From Varroa destructor (Eukaryota > Arthropoda > Arachnida > Mesostigmata > Varroidae): DNA of 64,000 nucleotides. The stretch is taken from assembly GCF_002443255.2 (NCBI RefSeq), contig NW_019211454.1, positions 23,078,782 through 23,142,781 on the forward strand, given 5' to 3'. Positions 51,239-62,560 of this stretch are shown here, piece after piece. A program made the position numbers and the translations under genes. The notes beneath the pieces were generated by a model that was not told where the DNA came from, ran no database searches, and worked only from the letters and a program-made list of their open reading frames with translations. How positions within the stretch are numbered: the stretch's first letter is position 1; every line of letters starts with the position of its first letter.

Positions 51239-54200
51239 TAGCTGGTACAGTAATAAAAATATTTGCTTTGGTATTTAATTTGGTAAATAAATATTTCAGT
51301 TTACACTCATTACCGCCCTAAAGTCATTGTTGATCGCTCAACTGTACCAAAAAGGCACATCTACATACGTATCACATTTGGAGATCTGAATGGCCCTTGC
51401 AAAGCGCGCCAAACATTAACATTCAGCTCAGATCTGCTTCTGCACGTTACATTTGGTACGGTCGTGTGTTTAACACAGTTACTTGAATATAATTCGTTAT
51501 ACGATTATCTCGGCTGAAAGAGAGGTGACATCGATTTAGCGATTCTTATTCTTGGCAACCCGACAAAACTCATGTCGAGTTGCCACCGCCCATTTCAAAA
51601 ATACCCGGCCATTTCGGCCCCAAAATTGCTCACCCTCTCTGAGCTTGCACTCCACTTTGAAAGTACTGCAAATCGCTATAAACCAGTCGCAGTTGGTATG
51701 TACTTCTTCTTCCGCTTGTTTCTGTTTGCAGACCCATTTGTCGCGCCTTAACCCGTTGCCACCGCTGTCGCTAGCGCCTTGTAGCGCCTGGCTGCGTTTT
51801 CTTAACGCTTCCGCCTAAGGAAAAATCGAAGGAGCTGTTCGTTCGATGAAGTAGCAGTAGCATAGCAATTTGGAAAATAGTAGGGGTAAGAAACCACTGG
51901 GCGCTGATTTCCGAACTGCTGTTCTATCTCCTACTAGTAGTCCTAGACGATCGGCATGGGGCCAATAGGCAAACTTGCCTCGATCACAACTGTTACTAGC
52001 ACTGCTTCCAGTGATGGCGCCACCGCCGTCGTCGGCACGTCTGCAGAGTTAGCAGAATAATTACTGTTTGTATTTCCAATAGGATGTGAGCTGCACGCGA
52101 CCACCGTTATGGGGACTAAAAGTGATGGTTAAACTTGCTTCCCCTCAAACTCTACGTCTACTGATTTGGTGATTTCGCTTGAATTGCTGCCAGTTCAGCG
52201 ATAAACAAAAACAACGAATAACGTTTTTGTAATGTTTCATACCCCTTGTCTAGGTCCTGGACGATCCATACGCATCGGGTTCGGTTCTGAAATTGTTGGT
52301 TGTTTTCTGATAATTTAACACAACTCTTCATAGCCAATAACCACTTTAGGTCTATTTATATTTATAATACCATAGCGATCTTACTGGGTTTTCGCACGAT
52401 CAGCATCACTCACTCATTATTTGGCAGCGGAAAACTGGGCCATTTTAGCGGGTTAATGTGCGCCTACACAGACAACGTGGGCTTCACGTGCCTTGTAAGC
52501 ATACGAATTTATGTTGCAAATAGTTAAAATTGTAACTATTCCACGCCGATTCCGAAATGTCTGATAACGCAGCCTTTTTTCTCCATGGGAGAGAGAAAGA
52601 TGGGGGGGTCGCAAAGTATGACTGAAGGATTGAAACAGGTCTTTGGTAGCTAGACTTCCTCATTACCAGGATCACCGGATCGTTCTACGATGACACTCTC
52701 GACGTAGGCCACTAATGATTACATGAAAATTCATCTCTTAGTGTACTACGCCAGGAACAAAACAGTGATTGATACCCTCGTGCCAGTTGTCCTCTCCGTA
52801 AGGGAACTGCTGCTTGGTTCATCATTATTTTGGCTTGCAAATTTGCCATTGTAGTATCGATAGAGATTAAGTGACTCCCCAGACCCCGGTAGAGCATATG
52901 GCTCATCCGAAAAGAGAAAGCGCTACCGAGTCATCAGTCAGTTTATCAAACGAACTTGCGTGATATAATTAGTTCGCACAAACAAACGTCGACTCGCGCC
53001 CCTCAGTCTATCTAATTGTTAGCCTTTTGTTCAGCTAACTGTTTCCCTCTGTCATGTTTCAGATTCTCTTACGGTTAGCGACACCCTTTGTCTCATAGAT
53101 GGCACATATTTTCTTGCAAGTTTATTCAAGTGGGTAGCTACGTGTATATGAATGAATCTAAAAAACAGAAGAACCTCATAATGTATGTCCTCAGGTTTCT
53201 AGCATCGTTCTCCAACGGGAATCTGACTAACTGTCGGCTATTATATTCCCGCCCACTGGCGCCTACCGTTTTATCTTACCTTCTCCTTGAAAATATTGCT
53301 CTATTTCCTCAAATGTTCACGTGCACAAGGCCGAATTGAACAGCTGTCCTTTTCTTGATATGCCCAAAGGATCCCAAGCACTGCTGCCGTCATCTCGCCC
53401 TATCTACTTGTCCGGCAGTTAACTAAACAAACAGTGGCTCTATAACGGCTGGCTAGTGCATACGTATGCCATGAAACGGGACAGCGTAACGCGGCTCATC
53501 ACACAAAGCTGATATCTTTCTGCAGTACGCAAATCTCTTACCACTGAACTTACGCGGTCGGGGAAAATGACGAATCGGGGGTAGATGGAGTTAGATTTTT
53601 TATTTTCTACTGTAATCTCTTCACTGGCCAGGGTCCAACTCCATGTGACTAAGCGACGATAAGAGAGGAATAACTTGGTGTGTCTGCTGATCCACCCAGC
53701 CATCTCTGAATAATTCTGATCTGAAAAACTATTGTGAGAATTTAATGTAGACGCGTCACCCTTCAGTAAGTTCCCTGACTGGCACACTTTCGTCTTTGCG
53801 GTCGAAATGGAGATCGGCCTAATGACTGAAGGTTTTTCCGAGCAGTTGATTCCTTTGGCTTCTTTTTTATTCTGGCCGAGAAATTATTCATTTGGCAGGC
53901 CGGTCTTGCTTACCATCGCCATCACTATAACAGCTGAATCCTACGTTATCGAACACATACTGTTCTACCAGTAATGAAATCAGAAAATGAAGCACTGATA
54001 TTCATTGCTAAAGTGTAGTGAAATTTCATGTAGTCTGTATAAAAGTTCGTCTGCTGCCAGAATCAAGTCAAATTGTACTCTACAAAAAAAGCTATGCTAT
54101 TGCCTTGCCCGCTAGCCCTCTTCAATGTTTGCATGCTTCTATTTCCGTCCAGTTTCTATTATTAGTACGTATTCTTTGTTGCTTGACCGTACTTATTACT

Positions 54201-55304
54201 GTTGCTAGCACAATTCTGTACACCTAATGCCCCCGACGTCGAAGTGCATGCAGTGAATGTGAAGACATCGTTTAGCCATGTCGGAAATGTGTATTTCTCT
54301 TAAATGTAACATTTATTGCCTGAGTTTATGGTTGGAAACAATGTTGGGACATTTTTTAACGGCATAAGACACAAAAAATGAAATTACGTTGATGATCTTG
54401 CGACCCATCGGTAAAAATGGAAGAATGCTTAGTGATATGTGCGGATGACCCACGGTTTGACTGGCTCACGTTCACTACTACTAATTTCACAAACTAAAAA
54501 TTCAAAGTTAGATCCATATTGATAAGTAAAGGAATGCTGTATCGCACATGATAGCGCGGTCGACTAATAACAATTGAGGTCTTCAATATCGTAGAAGGAC
54601 GAAAGCGCCCGGTATACTTCAGGACCACAATAGGATCACGTTTCCATGAAATTAAATTACGGACCTATTTTCTATCTATATTCTGGACCTATGTAAATTG
54701 TCCTAAAGATGGCACCTATAAGAGTAGTATTATCACAATCATTCGATTTTGTTATGTCATTGAGAGGACACCAAGGAGTAAACAAAGGTAGTGATTTAGA
54801 GGACCTGGTAGTATTTTCTTTGCTAGTAATTCTCGCTGCTGTCATACAAACACGATAATCCTGACAGTGAAAAACACAGTAGCCTATTAATTTGGCTAAG
54901 ATTTGAAAAACGAGAGGGAATCGCGTTACATCATTAGTAGCGGCCTTAGTTATCGTCTCGTCGGCGATTTAAGGGCGGTATGTGTGAGCGATCATTTATG
55001 GTGCAGTCTCCCCTAGCATCATCGATATAGATCGGGATGCATCTATAGATACAAATGGGAACATGTGCATACAAGCCACCTCAGCCCAATGAATGTCACC
55101 TCTGCGCCCTGTGCACGAACCTAACCGGCGTGCAATGAATTCATTTAGGTCCGTATGTAGGTATATCTACGCATCGAACACAGGCTTTGAGCTAACTAGC
55201 CCTCTTGAATAGTCAAAAGGCCTCTATGAGTGCTAGCTAGATTCCTGTTACGAGAAAATTGGTACTATTTATTAAGCTGAACGATGTACGAAGCAGCTAT
55301 TTGC

Positions 55305-55305
<1 letters not shown>

Positions 55306-55332
<27 letters not shown>
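55306..55332 (+). repeat. Poly(A) run, 27 A
   Basis: The longest A run in the window. It could be the tail of an old retroposed sequence, but no recognisable body or target-site duplication flanks it. Confidence 0.95.
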
Positions 55333-55335
<3 letters not shown>

Positions 55336-58300
55336 AAATAGTAGAGCTCGATATATCTTACAGATCAGATAGAATTTACTGAGAAGTGCTCCTAGATTTG
55401 AGATGGAGTGGTATTAGCAGGCAAACGGTATAGTACAAAGAAAAACAGTTTTAGAATCGATAGAGATGAAGGCTATTGATACAAAGCATTCCAAAATGAA
55501 CATTTCGCTTCGTTTGAAAATCAGGATCGTTCAATACACGAAAAGCCTTACATTTTACTTTGATCTGTGTCTGTCGATAAACTTTTCCGTTAGTTTCTCT
55601 GTTTGCTCGTCTTCTAACGTTAACAACCTAGCATGCTGAGGCGTCCGCGGGTAGACTGCCTCGTTGTAGCAGTCGTAATTGCCATTGAATGATAATAAAG
55701 GAATTACCATCGAAATTACCCACAGAGCTCTAGGAGTAATATTGTTAATGTATTCTATATAGAAACATCAAGTCCATAGGCTTAAAACTGAATGAAGGCG
55801 TCTTCCCTCGAGACTTCAGGAATCAGAAACCTTTGTGCCTTGCAATCGAAGATTCAGCCTATTATGATGTGTGTTTTCAGTAGCATTGTATCTTGTCATT
55901 TTATCAAAATCAATATTACTTTTTACAAGCTATAGATCTAGCTACCGCATCTACATGAATCGCGGTAAATTCATTAAGTAACATTACCGACTCAAGTTCT
56001 TAGCGTTGCTCTCACTATCTACTATTGCTTATTTTAAGAAAGAGTTTTGTTGAGCACATTGAGTGATCGAAAATATCTCTAACTTATTTTATGAAGACTT
56101 CATTTAGAGTTCACCAGTGGTGAAGTAGGTGAAAATTTAGGAGTTACTGGCAAGCCCTCAATGAACTGTTAATTATTTTTTGAGGCTTGTAGAATTGATG
56201 AGCATTTGTTAACGCTTCTATAACGTTCAAAAGCACTGTTCTGCCTTAAATGAAAGGCGTTCAAAATATATACTTTGGATTATATGTGTCTTTTGTCGCG
56301 AGTGCCCGTTTTCTCAACGAACGTCAACCATAACATGAGAACCTTGATGATCATAACACGGCAGCAGGCTCAGTTTTCTGCGAAGAATTTACCCTTAACC
56401 TAGACTATATATTAACTAGATCTAGTTACCCCTCCGTAGAGAAAAAAAAAACAAAGTTTCCTCTCACTTATGTGTCGTAACACGAGTGATAGATAGCAGT
56501 CCAGTCGGACTGGCGGAATTGTTACATGGCCAGACTTTCTATTGTTGTTATAGTATTATGTCGGCGACAAATTAGTGAGCACTCAACAAAGATCTTTCTT
56601 TTCCGAGATTTCGTATGGGGCGGCACTTTTTCGTTTGTCGCCATTCTATCGTCACCATGACACTGACTGTGTTTGACATGCTTCGACGACCGTCTTTGTT
56701 GGATGTTAGATCGAAAAGCTTCATTTGACTCAATTTCGCCGTTCCGTTCTCTCGAACTCTGTAGCGCTCTACTGCTGCTGCTATGACTGTTTCTGCCAGA
56801 CTCGCTAACTAGCTTTTGGTCCCATAGAAGTGGTCGCTCTAGTATCTGTAGAACGGCTAGGACCAGTCCTGGTTGACAACAGAGGATTAAACTTCGCTAG
56901 CCCATGTTGCAGACAACGCGTACAATGCTTGCCTCTGTGTTAGAGGTGGACCCCGTAAGCAACGGGTTCCTACTAGAAACCGTAATAGCTGTATTGGGAT
57001 ACGCCGCCTGTGGGATTATCTTAAGCTGTTGAAACACATGTAATTCAACTTCACGACTCTGCGTGAAGTAACTACAGCTTTGATGGATGTCGCGACGAAG
57101 CATCTCGGAATAATCCTGCTTGAGATACGATACGGTCAGTTACTTGCTCAATCTGGTATCACTGCCTATCATTATCCGACATTACGAGATGTAGACATGG
57201 TTGGGCACAAACTTGTGGGCTACGACGTATCTAAATGCATTGTAGGCACGATGTATACTTGTCGCGGGAGTAGCTCCACTTGAATGTCTTGTCGCTGATC
57301 CAGACCGTATTGAGCCCTTGCAAGATTGCTTTTAGATGCACAACGGCCGTAACCATAATTTATCGTCATTGGCTAACTCTGATGACTCATTTTAAGGCGG
57401 ACTAAAATCGTGGCGCGAGAACTGTTCCTTCAACTTGCGCTCCTGCACACATGCAGCGTCTGGACTACACGGATGGATCGCTGGTGCCGCTGCTGCTAGA
57501 CAAATAGTTCCGCACGTAAGTATAAATAAACATAGACTTTACATGTACAACTCTGTTTGTATGCGTGACCGTGAATGTGCGTTGTGGCAGCGTGGTGCTG
57601 GTTGGAAGCCCCCGTAGGCTTGTCCGTAAACAGATTCAGAGAGCACGAGCAACGACAGAAAAGATCGCCCCACCGACCGACCGACCGAGCGACCGGTGCG
57701 CCATTTGGAACAGTGGAACGCGTGGGAAACACTCCGGCTGCTTGAAGGCAGACACGAGTTGAAGAATGGATTTTAGTAAGAATAACGAATACACTTCGCT
57801 TGGAACAGGGCCAAGCACCTTCAATGTGTCGATATCAGTACATATAGAGCTTGTTGCCGCGGGTGCTGAGCCCAGCGGGAACCCGAATTAGTAGGAAATC
57901 AAGGTCAGTGCTGTTCCGCGCTGAGCTGCATTTCATCAGGACTTATTGCTCATAGCTTGAGAAGATGGCTTGAAGAGGATACGGGGCTGATAATTATTTC
58001 ATTATTCATTACTCATAATAATCGTAGTTGAGGGAGCGGCCGCAGCACCCGAGGGCGGGCAATAGTTCCGTTCGGTCTTAAGCTCCCTCATGTTTCGGAA
58101 CACTTTGTTCATTTTATTAGTTCCGCTATTTGATAAAATAGTATTAATAGGAATAGCAAGGATTATCGTAACAATAATGATACTACCAAAAATCCTTCCG
58201 AGCCCTTACGAAGAAAGATGCCCACACAAAGATATGACGCATAACGGCTGGCAGACGCCGTTAGCACTTCCTCGGCGAGCGTTTCCGCCAAAAACTATAA

Positions 58301-58968
58301 ACAAAAATGTCATAGTAATGTTTTGTCTTCAGAATAAGACTTACGAATATTGCAATAGTTGCCAGTATTAGTTTGCCAGTGTTGCTAATTCTCTTCATCA
58401 ACCCTTCTATTCGATCGAAGCCCTGTAGTCTGTAAAAGTCATATATCATATTGATGTTCTCTCAATTATATCCATAGAAAATCCTCGAAGTTTCGTAAAG
58501 GGCTAGAAAAGCAACTCTATAGGCTGGTATTATCAAAGGGAAAATCGTGGTTTTAATCGCCTACTATGTGTTCCGTTTCCCTAATTACGTTCGCATATGT
58601 ATAAAAGGTATCGAAATGGGGGGCTTGAGTAGTTCGCGGAACTTCCTGCCAAAAACCTACCCAAAGGTGGTTGTCTTTCATCAGATTTTTAGATAAATAA
58701 AATTAACTAGTAACCGCAACCAGAAACAAGTTGACTTTCTCTTCTTTAAGCATCACACAGTAGATTATAGGTATCATTCTAATATTGACGGTCATTAGTA
58801 GCATCTTCGTTGAAGATTTGTGTTTTTTTTCGCTGGTTTGAGAATTCACACACGAAGCCGCCAAGTATCGACGCAAAAATATGGTTGATCGAATTCAGCA
58901 TCCGCAGGCAGCCTTTCAAGAAAATAAGATTCCCTTTGATATCGCTGGTGTTATAATTTCGAAATAAT

Positions 58969-58979
58969 GGGGGGGGGGG
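58969..58979 (+). repeat. Poly(G) run, 11 G
   Basis: An eleven-G homopolymer, unusual in AT-rich surroundings. Confidence 0.95.
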
Positions 58980-60468
58980 TCGAGCACGTTAGTTTTGACC
59001 GTAACTTCTCGGAAACCCATTTCTGAAATATGGTCCATTTAGTTAATGGTACTAGGACCTATGGTACGCAATGACCACAATAAACGGAAGCACCGTTCGA
59101 GCTGAGTTTGGATTCGTGTCGAGCTTTCGATTAATTGTATTATATAATGAAAGGTATAAATAGTAATAAATACAAGTGTGACTAATTTCGAACACTGGAC
59201 CGCGTTCATTGGTCGCGGTATTTGTGAAAGGTAACCAATGGCCAAAACGATAAATTATCGTTTCGGCGAACCGATTTTGCGTTTGTAGCGTACACTCCAG
59301 GAGCGGTTCGGGAATACTGTATGCCTTAAAGTTCCGCGTGTTTGATAAGCTTAGAGCAGGCCGTAAGAAACCTTCATTGAAATAACGAGTGACCTTGTTC
59401 TAGACCCTTTGTTAGGGGCGAAAATTAGTTTATTAGCTTTCTAGCATAAAGATTGCCCGTATGTATATTACGAACCAAGTGGAAGACCGCAGAATCTAAA
59501 CACAAGCGGCTACCCAGTAAAGAAGAAAATAGTAATGCACCGGGTAGAGTTTATCTGAAAAAGAAAATGAAGTGAGTACGCTTTAGCTTGCTAGTCCTGT
59601 TTTAAGTATCTATAACTGACAGGCCTACGTATACAGCGACATAAATGGCATCGTATAGAACGATCAGACTAAGCCGATACGAATGCAAACGAGCCAGAAT
59701 ATTGCTACGAAGCAGCCTGTTACGTCTGTTCGAAGATCTACGTATTACGTCTACAAGGCTACAATAGTGATTGAATTAATTGTTGTCGACGCTTTTTCCC
59801 ATCGTCGCCTATTTACAATGAATATCGTCTGAAAAGATCGATTCCTTTATGGTTCACTCTATTTTTATTCACGGCCTGCGGTACCGGATAGCAGTTCAAT
59901 GATCTCACAGTCGTGTCCTTCTCCTAAATAAAAGCTATATACGATTATTTCGTCTGGACCTCGTGCGTCACGGAGACTTTTCGCGTTTCGATGTGGGGGC
60001 AAGTAAATTTATATGAATTGATAAATCAATAGGACCATGCAACTGCTGTTGGATAACGAGGCTCTTAATATTTGGTACTTATACTATATAGATGGACGCT
60101 CCTAAATAACAAAATGGTTGGATTTATTACTACAGCGTCTTCCGTAAGATTGTTAACTTCCGATCTTCTAGCTAGGCCTTCGCAAACTACGAGCACAGAC
60201 CTTGTGCCGGAACACGCCGGTTTATACGTAAACTACGAGTACACAATTTGTAGTCGAATTTATGCTGATGCTCTCTTTAGATACGTTCTAAATGATTAGT
60301 TTGAGGGATGCCTATGGATATGCACGCACTAATAGGGAATAGTGACTAAATCACACTTCTGCCTCTGGACAGTTAGAACCTCTCCTTTATATTTGTATTG
60401 TCTGTTGAGTGCGTACGTCGTTTGCAGAAACATTTACCTAGATTTACAGTACTGCTCCAATGTCTGGT

Positions 60469-60486
60469 AAAAAAAAAAAAAAAAAA
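60469..60486 (+). repeat. Poly(A) run, 18 A
   Basis: An A homopolymer flanked by GGT on both sides (TCTGGT before, GGTACG after). It lies about 100 bases before the first foldback structure. Confidence 0.95.
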
Positions 60487-60581
60487 GGTACGATTTCGAA
60501 TCCGTATCAGTTATGGTGCTACTCAGCAGAGATACTCTTCGACCTACGATAATCTGGTGCATATGTACAGCTGACGACCTT

Positions 60582-60687
60582 GACTTTTTGGGGAAATCAG
60601 TAAGAATTTTTCAATATTTTCAAAACCACCCACGAAAATATTGAAAAATCTTAAGTCTTGGCTTTTACTGATTTAGTGAAAAAGATG
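60582..60687. repeat. Nested foldback (16-bp inner stem, outer stem about 10 bp)
   Basis: Bases 60606-60621 (ATTTTTCAATATTTTC) pair exactly with 60634-60649 around a 12-base loop. Beyond a one-base bulge the stem continues through AAG/CTT. Further out, AAATCAGTAA (60594-60603) pairs with 60665-60674, and a partial ACTTTTT/AAAAAG match extends to about 60687. The right arm carries about 12 extra bases between the two stems. This is the shape of a small foldback element or an imperfect RNA hairpin. Confidence 0.75.
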
Positions 60688-60897
60688 TTCGATTTAATAT
60701 TTGAGGGGAAGTATTAAAAATGGTAGAACTGATAAGTACGCTTGTACATTTCCACTGCGGATAATGGCGTAGGAACGAGCTGGTTCCAGTATAGAGCCAA
60801 TACAAAGCTACCTATGTTTACTATTGAGAATTCAAGGTGAATAACTTGCTTTTGTGGTATCATCGTGAGGCACCTGGCTATGTCCTAATGCTGTATC

Positions 60898-60968
60898 CTG
60901 TAATGCTTACAAGATGCTATGGAGCCCAATGACAGATTGGGCTCCATAGCATCTTATAAGCATTACAG
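60898..60968. repeat. 33-bp near-perfect hairpin with 5-base loop
   Basis: Bases 60898-60930 pair with 60936-60968 around the loop GACAG. The only mismatch is C60910 against A60956. In a minus-strand transcript that position becomes G-U, so the minus-strand RNA would be paired along the whole 33 bp. The stem is longer and cleaner than a typical animal miRNA precursor and has a very short loop. Alternatives are a recent inverted duplication, a very small MITE or a hairpin-RNA source. It lies about 210 bases from another foldback. Confidence 0.92.
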
Positions 60969-61733
60969 ACAAAATATACTCTTACTTTTCGAATTAACAA
61001 ACGATTAGAAGCATGAAAAGGGAAGATGCGGGACTTTCCAGCCGTAGCGTTCGCTTATTGTCAGTTTACCGTAATCACCACATATAGCTATAGCTTTTCA
61101 ATCAAATATCGTTGGATGATTAAATCTTTATGGTCTTAGTAATTTATTAAGCATACTGCCAGCCGAACCCAGCCGATTACAAAGACAAACATACAACAGC
61201 ATGAACTACCTAATCGACTGTATTGAAGGTTGCTATCTGTTGGCAAATATGGGAATTATTTTTTGGGGGGCAAATATGGGAGCTATTTACATAAACGACT
61301 GTCTATTTCATGCGAAAAACTGCGTTTAAAATAGACGTTTTCTACGAGGGTTTCCTATCTTCCACTTTTTTCAAACCTTTCTAGTGGATTCTCACAGAAC
61401 GTACGGTTCAAAGTAATACTTATCAACATGCACGTTTATGCAAACTATAAAGTAAAGGAACACTCTATTACACTGTTTAAGTATTAATTTTAAGTAAATT
61501 TGTACAGGTCTGTGCTAGGATATGCGATGGTTACCAAGTATACATGTGTATATATATATACATAACGGCAATTTACTGAGAGTCAGTCCCTTATATTCGG
61601 GTGTCAAAAATGTATTAATCGTTTTTTTAAAATTAAATCATATTTTATATTTAAAAATAACATTGCCAGATTAGGTATAAGCCATTTTGATTGATGACCT
61701 TTAACAATTTTTTAATAACACCATGATCTCATC
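60969..61733. other. No gene seen; short direct repeat at 61.25 kb
   Basis: GGCAAATATGGGA occurs twice about 29 bases apart (near 61241 and 61269), around a G-rich and T-rich stretch. Otherwise AT-rich with no frame of note. Confidence 0.5.
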
Positions 61734-62560
61734 ACTATAGAAATTATTTAGTTCCTGCACGAAAAATTGCCAGGAGCAATCTTTGCGTCGCTCGTCTAAG
61801 ACTAAATTGATATTACTGAAAGGCTTCTGCAGAAAAAGAAGCTAGTGTTTCGCATTGCAGAGTCCGACGGTGCAGGACTTAGGCCACACGGCGAATGCAT
61901 TACCATTAAAAAATTTCTTATTCAAGATAAGCTGAAGATGTTCGTGGTGTGCCATTGTCATTGTAAAAAATAATGCCTTTTCTGTTTATTAATTGCGGCC
62001 GACTTTTTTTAATGGCTTTTTATAATTTTTTTAGGCGTCGATAGTAAAACTTTCGCCAGGCGGCAGCGATTCATAGTGCACGGTTCCGTACCGATCCCGT
62101 AGTATAGCTTTTTTTGGTCTGGCTTTGCTACAAATTGACGCTAGAGCACAAAAAGTTTAGTTTTCTTTTGTTTTTGCCCATTATTATCGTATGTGAGCCA
62201 CTTTTCATAACTTGTGATCATTCACTTTGGAAATGGGTCGATTTCGTTGCGCTACTGGGTTATTTTTTCTAACACCCAAACGTGGAGGCTTTTTATAGCC
62301 CGACTTCTTCAAATGGTTCACAACTATTTAATAAGCGACATTCAGTGACTAGTTACCTGGCGATGTCCTGGCTATTCACGTGTCTCGTCCTGCTCAGCTC
62401 TCATCGAGTTTTTCCTAATTAATCGATTATTAGAGGAAGCAGCTTCCGCATCGAAATTTCCAGAAGAGTTTTTGGGCCGTTTTTTCAATAATGCTCCTTG
62501 ACTATAAACCGCAGAATATTTTCACGAGTCTGGACAGCATTTTTACCTTTATAGTGATAA
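61734..62560 (-). pseudogene. Mariner-type transposase relic (minus strand)
   Basis: Read on the minus strand, fragments of a mariner transposase appear in the right order but in shifting frames. VVNHLKKSGYKK (about 62293-62324) fits the end of the second helix-turn-helix and the start of the linker. MITSYEKWLTYDN (62183-62221) fits the first catalytic motif TGDEKW, but the Asp codon is TAT (Tyr, 62207-62209). VAKPDQKK follows near 62110-62135, then GTVHYESLPPGESFTID (62034-62087). FYNDNGTPRTS (about 61938-61970) fits HDNARPHT with the second Asp at 61957-61959. SPAPSD fits the third motif, Asp at 61862-61864, followed by SFFFCRSL. QFFVQELNNFY (61734-61769) fits the C-terminal end. Stops and frameshifts are frequent, so it is inactive. 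The N-terminal part beyond 62330 is weaker, and terminal repeats were not found. Its words differ from those of the copy near 10 kb, so it is probably a different subfamily. Confidence 0.85.

Larger units (their letters stand above)
49965..60581. other. No gene seen; scattered simple repeats
   Basis: Frames of 60-115 codons occur in less AT-rich patches (50.6-50.9, 51.5-52.1, 53.4-53.8, 56.5-57.3 and 57.4-58.1 kb). The 53440-53787 minus frame (115 codons) lacks simple repeats but is unrecognised. 54.2-56.4 kb contains essentially no frame over 60 codons. Small stems lie at 50989-51009 (8 bp) and 59241-59267. No RNA gene or mobile element was recognised. Confidence 0.4.

Noticed and set aside
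55306..55332. 27-A run as a retroposon tail
   Set aside because: No recognisable upstream body, A-box or B-box, and no flanking target-site duplication.
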